Shown one piece after another: positions 57,598 to 64,000 of a stretch of DNA of 64,000 nucleotides; the stretch's first letter is position 1; every line of letters starts with the position of its first letter. Where the stretch lies: assembly GCF_011038645.2 (NCBI RefSeq), contig NZ_CP064955.1:1302001-1366000 (forward strand), in the 5' to 3' direction. The notes beneath the pieces are model-generated. The model had not been told where the DNA came from. It worked only from the letters and a program-made list of their open reading frames with translations, and did no database searches. Made by a program: the position numbers and the translations under genes. Origin of the DNA: Corynebacterium qintianiae (GTDB lineage Bacteria; Actinomycetota; Actinomycetes; Mycobacteriales; Mycobacteriaceae).

Positions 57598-59517
57598 GTG
57601 ACCGCTCAACTGACCCGTTTCCTCCGCTGGGCCGCGCTGGGGCTCATCGCCCTCGCCGTGTTCTTCATCAGCCTCGGCCCGATCGAGGCGCCGAACTCCC
57701 CCACCGCGATGCTGCCGGACGGCTTCGATTCGACAGAGGTCGCCGCGCAGCGCGCCTCCTCGGGCGAGGAGAACTCGTCCGCCGCCATCGTCCTGTTCAC
57801 CGGGTTGGGCCCCGACGCCCTGCCGTCGCTGGCCGACAAGGCTGACAAGCTCGGCGGGCCGTTGATCCCGAACGAGGCGGGCGATGCCGCGATCGTGCCC
57901 GTCGAGGTCGAATCGGAGTCTTTGACCGGCAACGTCGAGGCCGTTGAGCAGCTCCGCGCAGACGCCGCCGACGGGCTGCCGGACGGGGTCCAGTCGCAGG
58001 TCACCGGCCCCGCCGCCATCGACGCCGACCTCTCCGGCGTCTTTTCCGGCGCGAACGTCACGTTGCTCGCCGTCACCGCCGCCATCGTCGCCGTTTTGCT
58101 CGTTGCCACCTACCGCTCCCCGATTTTGTGGATCATCCCGCTGGTGGTGATCGGAGTGGCGGACAGGCTGGTGTCCGCGACGTACACGCGCGTCCTCGAC
58201 GCCCTCGGAATGCAGTGGAACGAGTCCACCGGCGGGATCCTCTCGGTCTTGGTCTTCGGCGCGGGAACCAACTACGCCCTGCTGTTGATCTCGCGCTACC
58301 GCACCGAGCTGACCCGCACCAGCGACAGATTCGCGGCGATGGCGCGCGCGTGGAGGCCGACCGTGGCCACGATCGTCGCCTCCGCCGCCACCGTCGTCAT
58401 CGGCGTCCTCTGCTTGCTGCTCTCCCACACCCCCACCACCCGCGCGCTCGGGGCGGCGGCGGCCTACGGCGTGGCGGTGGCGCTGTTCTTCGGGGCATTC
58501 GTCCTGCCGGGCATCCTCGTCCTTTTCGGCCGCTGGATCTTCTGGCCGAAAACGCCGCGCGAGGGCGACACCACGGAGCACCGCGTGTTTGACGCGGTCG
58601 GCGCCTTCGTCGCGGCGCGCCCCGCTGCGGTCCTTACGTCCTCGCTCGCGGTGCTCGGCGTGATGTGCATCGGCGCGCTGCAGATCACCACCGGCTTGAC
58701 CCAGTCGGACCAGTTCATCGACACGCCGGAATCCATCGCGGCGGCCGACACCCTGTCCGAGGCGTTTCCCGACATGTCGGCTACCCCGGCCATCGTCGCA
58801 ACGGGCGACGCCGAGGCCGCTACCGCCGCACTGGAGAGTGCCGGCCTGAGCGTGATGGGCTCGGACGACGGGACGTTGCGGGTCTCCGGCGGCACGACCG
58901 AGGAGATCCGGGGCGCGCTCGGCGGCACGGATGCGAAGGTGGGCGGGCTCGACGCCGAGCTCTACGATACGGAGCAGGCCGCGGCCGAGGATCGCGCCCT
59001 GATCTTTCCCGTCGTCCTCGCGCTGATCTTGCTCTCTTTGATCGTCCTGCTGCGCTCCCTCGTCGCACCGCTGGTGATGACGGCGTCGGTGCTGCTGACC
59101 AACGTCGCGGCGCTCGGCATCGGATGGTGGGTCTCGCACCACGTCTTCGGCTTCGAGCGGTTCGACTCCACCACTCCGCTCTACGCGTTCGTGTTCCTCG
59201 TCGCGCTCGGCATCGACTACACCATCTTCCTGGTCACCCGGGCGCGCGAGGACTCCGACGAACTGGGGACGCGCCGCGGCATCCTGTCGGCGTTGTCCAC
59301 CACGGGCGGGGTGATCACCTCCGCCGGGATCCTGCTCGCGGCCGTGTTTGCGGCCCTCGGCGTCCTGCCCCTGGTGGTTCTCGCGCAGATCGGAATCGTC
59401 ATCTGCCTGGGCGTCCTCCTCGACACCCTCATCGTGCGCAGCCTCGTGGTGCCCGCGGTGGTGCAGCTGCTCGGAGAGAAGTTCTGGTGGCCGGCGGCGC
59501 GGCGCGCGGAGATTTAG
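57598..59517 (+). CDS. MMPL-family RND transporter
   Basis: A 639-residue transporter from GTG, with two six-helix halves each led by an extracellular domain. The half-motifs that carry the proton relay in MmpL3 (Asp-Tyr pairs) read GAGTNYALLLISRYRTEL in the first half and GIDYTIFLVTRAREDS in the second. The first pair is therefore Asn-Tyr and only one Asp remains. The protein is shorter than the mycolate exporters CmpL/MmpL3 and lacks their C-terminal domain. The substrate may be a lipid or an amphiphile. It lies in one direction with the DUF4439-like lipoprotein gene. Confidence 0.85.
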   Translation: MTAQLTRFLRWAALGLIALAVFFISLGPIEAPNSPTAMLPDGFDSTEVAAQRASSGEENSSAAIVLFTGLGPDALPSLADKADKLGGPLIPNEAGDAAIVPVEVESESLTGNVEAVEQLRADAADGLPDGVQSQVTGPAAIDADLSGVFSGANVTLLAVTAAIVAVLLVATYRSPILWIIPLVVIGVADRLVSATYTRVLDALGMQWNESTGGILSVLVFGAGTNYALLLISRYRTELTRTSDRFAAMARAWRPTVATIVASAATVVIGVLCLLLSHTPTTRALGAAAAYGVAVALFFGAFVLPGILVLFGRWIFWPKTPREGDTTEHRVFDAVGAFVAARPAAVLTSSLAVLGVMCIGALQITTGLTQSDQFIDTPESIAAADTLSEAFPDMSATPAIVATGDAEAATAALESAGLSVMGSDDGTLRVSGGTTEEIRGALGGTDAKVGGLDAELYDTEQAAAEDRALIFPVVLALILLSLIVLLRSLVAPLVMTASVLLTNVAALGIGWWVSHHVFGFERFDSTTPLYAFVFLVALGIDYTIFLVTRAREDSDELGTRRGILSALSTTGGVITSAGILLAAVFAALGVLPLVVLAQIGIVICLGVLLDTLIVRSLVVPAVVQLLGEKFWWPAARRAEI

Positions 59518-59523
59518 GGAGAT

Positions 59524-60150
59524 CTAGCTGGCGGGGGCGTCACCGGTCATGATCACGCGATGCTCCGCGTCGCTCCAGGTGAACGTCGCGTAGTTCCGGC
59601 CCTTCGGGTCCGCGTTGGTGTCGCCCGGCTCGGGGTGGCGGAAGACAACGTCGATCGTCGAATCGTCCACCTGCGTTACCCCGGGGGCAAAGCCGAAGGA
59701 GTCGAGGGTGGCGGTTCCGAGATAGTCGCCTTTGTGGAACAGCATGATCTGGTACGGCGAGGACGCCGTGCCTCCCTCGATGGTGACCACAGCCCACGAC
59801 AGATTCGCGCAGGGGTCGTAGCCCGCAAACGCGGTATCGGGATCCCACGGATGTTGCTCCTGCGGGAGCTTGCCGATGTTCGACCGGATCGCCGTCTCAG
59901 CGTCGTCGGACCCGCACTCCGCCCCGCCGGGCGCGGCCGCGGCGGTGGGGGTTTCCGCCGAAGGCGTGCCGCCTGTGGTGGCGGGCACCGTAGTGAACTC
60001 CGTGGTGGTCTTCGTCGTCACCGTCGGTTCCGCAGCGGGTTGCGCCCCGTCCTGCGCGGCCGAACACCCCGCTACACCGAGAACTGCAACCAACGCGCAC
60101 GCTGCAGCGGGGGCCTTACGCCCCCGGCGTTTCGTAAACCCCACGCTCAT
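59524..60150 (-). CDS. LppP/LprE-family lipoprotein
   Basis: A 208-residue lipoprotein with lipobox VAGC (Cys29), a Thr/Pro/Ala-rich linker (about 30-75) and a C-terminal domain containing LSWAVVTIEGGTASSPYQIMLFHKGDYLGTAT and FRHPEPGDTN, the pattern of LppP/LprE proteins. Two Cys (about 78 and 113) may form a disulphide. Its role is unknown. It is 13 nt downstream of proS on the same strand and convergent with the MMPL gene. Confidence 0.78.
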   Translation of the reverse strand: MSVGFTKRRGRKAPAAACALVAVLGVAGCSAAQDGAQPAAEPTVTTKTTTEFTTVPATTGGTPSAETPTAAAAPGGAECGSDDAETAIRSNIGKLPQEQHPWDPDTAFAGYDPCANLSWAVVTIEGGTASSPYQIMLFHKGDYLGTATLDSFGFAPGVTQVDDSTIDVVFRHPEPGDTNADPKGRNYATFTWSDAEHRVIMTGDAPAS

Positions 60151-60163
60151 CTCCCCTTGAAAA

Positions 60164-61957
60164 TCAGTGCCCTGCGGCGACCAAGTCCCGTACCTTGCCC
60201 ACGATCTCGGCGGCGGGAACCTCCAGGGTTTCCCCGTCGCGGATGCGCAGCTCCACGATACCGTCCGCGAACGAGCGGCCGAGGATGACGATGAACGGCA
60301 TGCCCAGCAGCTCGGCGTCCTTGAACTTGACTCCGGGAGACATCTTCGGGCGGTCGTCGAACAGCACCTCGAGACCGGCCTCGTCGAGCTCCGCGGCAAT
60401 GGTCTCGCCGGCCTCGAGCGCTGCGGCGTCCTTGTTCGCCACCACGACGTGGACCTGGTACGGCGCGATGGCGACGGGCCAGACCAGGCCCTTGTCGTCG
60501 TGGCGCTGCTCGGCCACAACCGCCATCATCCGCGAGATGCCGATGCCGTAGGACCCCATCGTGGGCACGGCGCGCTTGCCGCTTTCGTCCAGGATCTGCA
60601 CGTCCATCGCCTCGGTGTACTTCCGGCCCAGCTGGAAGATGTGGCCCAGCTCGATGCCGCGGGCGAGCTTCACGGTGCCGTTGCCCGACGGCGAGGGGTC
60701 ACCTTCGCGCACCTCGGCGGCCTCGACGAATCCGTCCACCTCGAAGTCGCGGCCCGCGACGAGCCCGACCACGTGGCGCTGGCTCTCGTCCGCGCCCGTG
60801 ATCCAGGCGGAGCCGTCCACGACGCGCGGGTCGGCGTACACCGGCACCCCGTTGGCGATCAGCGCGCGGGGGCCGACATACCCCTTGACCAAGAAAGCGG
60901 AGTTCTTGAAGTCCTCCTCGCTCGCCAGCTCGAAGGTTGCCGGGGCGAGGGAGGCCTCGAGGCGCTTCTCGTCCAGCTCGCGGTCGCCCGGGATCAACAC
61001 ACCTGCCAGGCGCGGGCCGACGGGCTCGCCATCGTCGCCCACCAGGCGCGGGTCGTCGACCTTGACCACCATGCACTTCAGGGTGTCGGCGGCGGTGACG
61101 GGGCGGCCGTCGACAAGCAGGCCCTCGCTGTTGGCCCAGTTGACCAGCGCCTCGATGGTCTCGGACTGCGGCGTCTCGTACACGCGCGCCTCCGGCTGGC
61201 CGTCGATCGGCTTCGCCGAGGGGGCGACGGTGACCACGGCCTCGACGTTGGCGGCGTAGTCCCCCGCCGAGGAAATGACGAAGGTGTCCTCGCCGTTGTC
61301 GGAGTACGCAAGGAACTCCTCGGACGCCGAACCACCCATCGCACCGGAGGTGGCCTTGCAAATCTCGTAACTGATCCCCACGCGGTCGAACACGCGCTGG
61401 TAGGCCGCGCGGTGCTTGGCGTAGGACTCCTCGAGGCCCGCGTCGGTCATGTCGAAGGAGTAGGAATCCTTCATCACGAACTCGCGGCCGCGCAGGATGC
61501 CCGCGCGGGGACGGGCCTCGTCGCGGTACTTCGTCTGGATCTGGTACAGCGTGACGGGAAAGTCCTTGTAGGAGGAGAACATCGACTTCACCGTGGACGT
61601 GAACATTTCCTCGTGCGTCGGGCCGAGCAGCATGTCCGCGCCCTTGCGGTCCTTCAGGCGGAACAGGTCGTCACCGTACTCGGCCCAACGGTTGGTCTGC
61701 TCGTATGGCTCGCGCGGCAGCAGCGCGGGGAACAGCAGCTCCTGGGCACCCATCGCGTCCATCTCCTCGCGCACGACCGCCTCGATCTTGCGTAGGGTGC
61801 GCAGCCCGAGCGGCAGCCAGGAGTAGACACCCGGCGCGGCGCGGCGCACGTAGCCTGCGCGCACGAGCAGCTTGTGGCTGGGCACCTCGGCGTCGGCGGG
61901 GTCTTCGCGCAGCGTGCGCAGGAACAGCTCGGTCAGGCGTGTGATCATGCGCAACAT
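60164..61957 (-). CDS. proS: prolyl-tRNA synthetase
   Basis: About 597 residues of a bacterial-type ProRS: class II catalytic core with [17 protein letters not shown], the motif-2 region [28 protein letters not shown], an inserted editing domain (about 215-410), then GIGISRMMA and a C-terminal anticodon-binding domain. The start at 61957 (ATG TTG) is preferred because an AAAGGA (complement of 61962-61967) lies 4 nt upstream. ATGs at 61960 and 61948 are alternatives; the latter, [10 protein letters not shown], is the usual family start. Confidence 0.95.
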   Translation of the reverse strand: MLRMITRLTELFLRTLREDPADAEVPSHKLLVRAGYVRRAAPGVYSWLPLGLRTLRKIEAVVREEMDAMGAQELLFPALLPREPYEQTNRWAEYGDDLFRLKDRKGADMLLGPTHEEMFTSTVKSMFSSYKDFPVTLYQIQTKYRDEARPRAGILRGREFVMKDSYSFDMTDAGLEESYAKHRAAYQRVFDRVGISYEICKATSGAMGGSASEEFLAYSDNGEDTFVISSAGDYAANVEAVVTVAPSAKPIDGQPEARVYETPQSETIEALVNWANSEGLLVDGRPVTAADTLKCMVVKVDDPRLVGDDGEPVGPRLAGVLIPGDRELDEKRLEASLAPATFELASEEDFKNSAFLVKGYVGPRALIANGVPVYADPRVVDGSAWITGADESQRHVVGLVAGRDFEVDGFVEAAEVREGDPSPSGNGTVKLARGIELGHIFQLGRKYTEAMDVQILDESGKRAVPTMGSYGIGISRMMAVVAEQRHDDKGLVWPVAIAPYQVHVVVANKDAAALEAGETIAAELDEAGLEVLFDDRPKMSPGVKFKDAELLGMPFIVILGRSFADGIVELRIRDGETLEVPAAEIVGKVRDLVAAGH

Positions 61958-61979
61958 CATATCCTTTAGGGTGGTGCGC

Positions 61980-62693
61980 ATGCTGATCGTGCTGCCGCCT
62001 TCCGAAACCAAAGCTCCCGGCGGGTCGCAGGGGCCCATGCAGGTCTCGTTCCCGTCGCTCGATCCTGTGCGCAGCTCGCTTCTCGACGACCTGTCCACGC
62101 TCTCCCTCCCCGACATGATGTCGTCGCTGAAGCTGCCCGCCTCCAAGATCGAGGAGGCTCGGGAGAACCTGACGCTGCGCTCCGCTCCCGTCATGCCGGC
62201 CCTGTTCCGCTACACCGGGGTGTTGTACGACGCTCTGGGAGCCGACTCGTTGCCGCCGGCGGCGTGGTCGCGCCTAGCTATCGGGTCCGCCCTGTTCGGC
62301 GTCGTGCGCGCGGGCGACCTGATCCCCCGCTACCGGCTCTCCGGCGGTTCTAAAGTGCCGGCCCCGGGCGGTTCGATGCCGACGATGAAAGCGCGCTGGG
62401 GCGAGTTGATCACCTCGGCCCTGTCTGCTGAGCCATTCGTGGTCGATCTGCGCTCCGGCACCTACGAGAAGCTCGGGCCCGTGCCCGGCGCGGTGACTGT
62501 GCGCGCGGAGTCCGTGCTTGATAACGGCACCCGGAAAGTCGTCAGCCACTTCAACAAGCACTACAAAGGTGAGCTGGCGCGTGTCCTCGCGCTGGGGCCC
62601 GCGGTCTCGTCGGTGGATGATGTCGCTGACGTCGCGCGAGACGCCGGGATGACCGTCGAGGTGGCGGGCGCCCAGGTCACGTTGGTTGTGTGA
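61980..62693 (+). CDS. yaaA: peroxide stress protein YaaA family
   Basis: A 237-residue YaaA (DUF328) protein: [15 protein letters not shown], then [19 protein letters not shown], and the FNKHYKGEL motif near the C-terminus. E. coli YaaA limits free iron and DNA damage under H2O2 stress. A TAGGGT hexamer (61967-61972) ends 7 nt before the ATG, so a leaderless transcript is likely, and this -10 overlaps the ribosome binding site region of the divergent proS gene. Its 3' end overlaps the next gene by 17 nt tail-to-tail. Confidence 0.9.
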   Translation: MLIVLPPSETKAPGGSQGPMQVSFPSLDPVRSSLLDDLSTLSLPDMMSSLKLPASKIEEARENLTLRSAPVMPALFRYTGVLYDALGADSLPPAAWSRLAIGSALFGVVRAGDLIPRYRLSGGSKVPAPGGSMPTMKARWGELITSALSAEPFVVDLRSGTYEKLGPVPGAVTVRAESVLDNGTRKVVSHFNKHYKGELARVLALGPAVSSVDDVADVARDAGMTVEVAGAQVTLVV

Positions 62694-63609
62694 CGGGTGC
62701 CCCGATGGCGGCAAGCGCACAGGCCGCCCGGATGTCTCCGACGTATTGAGCCTCGTTGTTGAGCACGTCGCTAGGGCTGTGGCGGCGTACGAGGTAGCCG
62801 TCGTTAAGCAACCGCTTTTCGCGAACCCGTTCTTTGCGCAGGACGTCGTCGGTGCGGCCGTACGTTGCGCCGTCGTATTTAACATCGCCGTCGATCTCAG
62901 AGACGACCCGGTCACCGATCAACATGTCGACCTCAAACTTACCCACTGGCGCATTGACCCGGATCGGCCCAATCCGGTTCTGAATCAGGATCGCGCGCGC
63001 GTAACTTTCATACGGCGACCGGACGTTGCCAACCGCATGCGCCAGCGCGGCCCGCGCCCACCCAATCCCCTTGCGCCTGCCCAGCCGCGCGATCTCGAAC
63101 TGGACATTCGCGCGCGGATGACGCCCCAACAGCCAGTCCATGGCGACGAGTCCCTCACGAAAACCGTTTCGGATCGCGATATCGATCCCGGTGCGAATTT
63201 CCGCAGTCACCCGCAGGCCATCGACCGTCTCAAACTCATCTACGCGGTAACTACCGCCGACGTACACGCATCCGCTCGGCCATTTGCTTGTCGACGGCCT
63301 CTTGCCCGTCGCTGGGATCAATTCAACGTCCTCCTTTGTCGTTGCGAGGACCGGCATTCCGATGATCCGTGCCGCCGACCTGCCACCTAACACGGCCTTC
63401 CTCACTGAGTTTCCGACCGCCCAAGCCCTGAGCCATTCCCGCTCATGCCGTTTGAGCTCCTGGAATGTAGAGCGCCTGCACACAAACGCTGACGAGATTC
63501 TGACTAAGTCTCCCCGGGCGATGGCCCGTAGCGCCGCGTGGTCGCTGTTCTTCATCGTTCGCGTGAACCCGATTTCCCCGAGCAGCTCGGTCTTTCGTTT
63601 GTTGTCCAT
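62677..63609 (-). CDS. AbiEi/DUF559-like protein with endonuclease-fold C-terminus
   Basis: A 310-residue protein. The N-terminal part (about 10-75: TRTMKNSDHAALRAIARGDLVRISSAFV) is a winged-helix-like segment of the kind in AbiEi antitoxins. The middle (VYVGGSYRVDEFETVDGLRVTA) resembles the central domain of those proteins. The C-terminal part (GPIRVNAPVGKFEVDMLIGDRVVSEIDGDVKYDG, then RVREKRLLNDGYLVRR) carries a PD-(D/E)xK-like core with D...E.DG as in DUF559/Vsr. Such proteins are common and mostly uncharacterised in actinobacteria. No toxin partner is adjacent on the visible side. Confidence 0.65.
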   Translation of the reverse strand: MDNKRKTELLGEIGFTRTMKNSDHAALRAIARGDLVRISSAFVCRRSTFQELKRHEREWLRAWAVGNSVRKAVLGGRSAARIIGMPVLATTKEDVELIPATGKRPSTSKWPSGCVYVGGSYRVDEFETVDGLRVTAEIRTGIDIAIRNGFREGLVAMDWLLGRHPRANVQFEIARLGRRKGIGWARAALAHAVGNVRSPYESYARAILIQNRIGPIRVNAPVGKFEVDMLIGDRVVSEIDGDVKYDGATYGRTDDVLRKERVREKRLLNDGYLVRRHSPSDVLNNEAQYVGDIRAACALAAIGAPVTQPT

Positions 63610-63765
63610 GGTTTCAGGCTGGCGCAGCGTGGGCGTGTTTGCTGCCTTGGTGGCGCGGGCTGTGGATTGCGCCGGGTCTATCCACAGTTTTGGAGGGTTT
63701 TGCTGGGCGTCGGGAACCTGGGCCGGCCTCGTGCGGTCTAATTGGGTTTGGGGTGCTGCGTCTGG

Positions 63766-63834
63766 GGTGCTGCGTCTGGGGTGCTTAACGAAGCATCTTC
63801 AGGTTTCCGCGACCTGGGGTTTTGCGCCACACGC
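63766..63834. repeat. 69-bp repeat unit, copy 1
   Basis: Starts GGTGCTGCGTCTGGGG, contains CAGGTTTCCGCGACCTG (a small stem-loop) and ends TTTTGCGCCACACGC. A related copy occupies 63932-64000. The 14-bp string GGGGTGCTGCGTCT is also repeated in tandem just before and into this unit (63750-63763 and 63764-63777). Confidence 0.85.
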
Positions 63835-63931
63835 TCATCAACCTGAGCACTGCAAAACGAGCACCGCGGCCGGGTCGGGCGACGGTGCAAGAAAGGTATT
63901 CCCCGCAGAGTCGAACCAGTGCCCGGTTTCG

Positions 63932-64000
63932 GGTGCTGCGTTTGCAGTGCTCAACGAAACATCTCCGGGTTTCCGCGACCTGGGGTTTTGCGCCACACGC
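63932..64000. repeat. 69-bp repeat unit, copy 2, ends at the window edge
   Basis: Same length and frame as copy 1, offset by 166 nt, with about eight mismatches concentrated in the first half; the last 30 bp are identical. Since it stops at the end of the window, further copies may follow. Confidence 0.85.

Larger units (their letters stand above)
63610..64000. other. 391-nt gene-free tail with repeats
   Basis: No credible gene is visible. Besides the two 69-bp units, GAGCACTGCAAAACG (about 63847-63861) is a near-perfect inverted copy of CGTTTGCAGTGCTC (about 63939-63952), so the 166-nt period also contains an opposed element. The left part contains the promoter of the leftward gene at 63609. 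Confidence 0.6.

Noticed and set aside
56743..59142. 799-codon minus-strand frame opposite the MMPL and lipoprotein genes
   Set aside because: Antisense shadow with Asp/Gly/Arg-rich low-complexity composition; the plus-strand frames have clear families.
63750..64000. CRISPR array
   Set aside because: The units are 69 bp with a 97-nt gap and imperfect identity, and only two are visible; spacing and length do not fit CRISPR repeats.

Overview
The window is high-GC actinobacterial DNA, and its gene order is that of Corynebacterium or a close mycolata relative. Diagnostic blocks are gluABCD beside miaB and an Rv2732c-like gene, recA-recX-DUF3046, bioYMN with a BioQ-type operator, the pgsA-cinA-clgR-pspA run, dapB-thyX-dapA-rnj, rpsO-pnp, ribF/truB, and the rimP-nusA-ylxR-infB-rbfA-DHH-MATE-phosphoesterase-pptT run. 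The last of these follows the Mycobacterium tuberculosis order. Many genes have a -10-like hexamer 6-8 nt before the start codon, as expected for leaderless mRNAs.

Region 1 (1-18.7 kb) is the accessory and rearranged part. A small membrane protein gene, a CPA2-type cation/proton antiporter and a hipA gene occur twice, as two 1.88-kb near-identical direct repeats (440-2323 and 15688-17572). Between them lies a 13.4-kb insert bounded by inverted copies of one IS3-family element (IS-A and IS-C). The insert holds the 5' stub of a helicase gene, a P2A-type cation ATPase, a third IS copy (IS-B) that is itself split by a different intact IS3-family element (IS-D, 4-bp target duplication), the 3' end of a class C sortase gene, and a four-gene, translationally coupled exopolysaccharide-type operon: small membrane protein, processive family 2 glycosyltransferase, jelly-roll-like secreted protein, and DUF2334 deacetylase. 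Copy 1 of the antiporter is frameshifted and copy 2 is intact. hipA is truncated in copy 1 and apparently frameshifted in copy 2, beside an intact hipB with a palindromic operator.

Region 2 (18.7-32.3 kb) is conserved core. It carries tRNA modification (miaB), glutamate uptake (gluABCD), recombination and SOS functions (recA, recX), an ECF biotin transporter (bioYMN) behind a BioQ-like operator, envelope-stress genes (clgR, pspA), phospholipid synthesis (pgsA), and a TerC-type manganese exporter. terC is preceded by a yybP-ykoY (Mn2+) riboswitch whose 3' side can pair with the Shine-Dalgarno sequence of terC.

Region 3 (32.3-62 kb) is also core. It carries the chromosome translocase FtsK, RNase J, lysine and cell-wall precursor genes (dapA, dapB), thyX, PNPase and S15, a nucleoside hydrolase, RibF, TruB, the phosphopantetheinyl transferase that activates mycolate-synthesis carrier proteins, a MATE exporter, the transcription/translation cluster from nusA to rbfA, an MMPL-family transporter, lipoproteins and ProS. 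Region 4 (62-64 kb) has yaaA, an AbiEi/DUF559-like endonuclease-fold protein and a gene-free tail with a repeated 69-bp sequence that ends exactly at the window edge.

The best candidate for an undescribed system is the synthase-dependent polysaccharide operon at 10435-14455, followed by the IS-bounded rearrangement that carries it. All calls come from reading the sequence and family knowledge; no searches were run.
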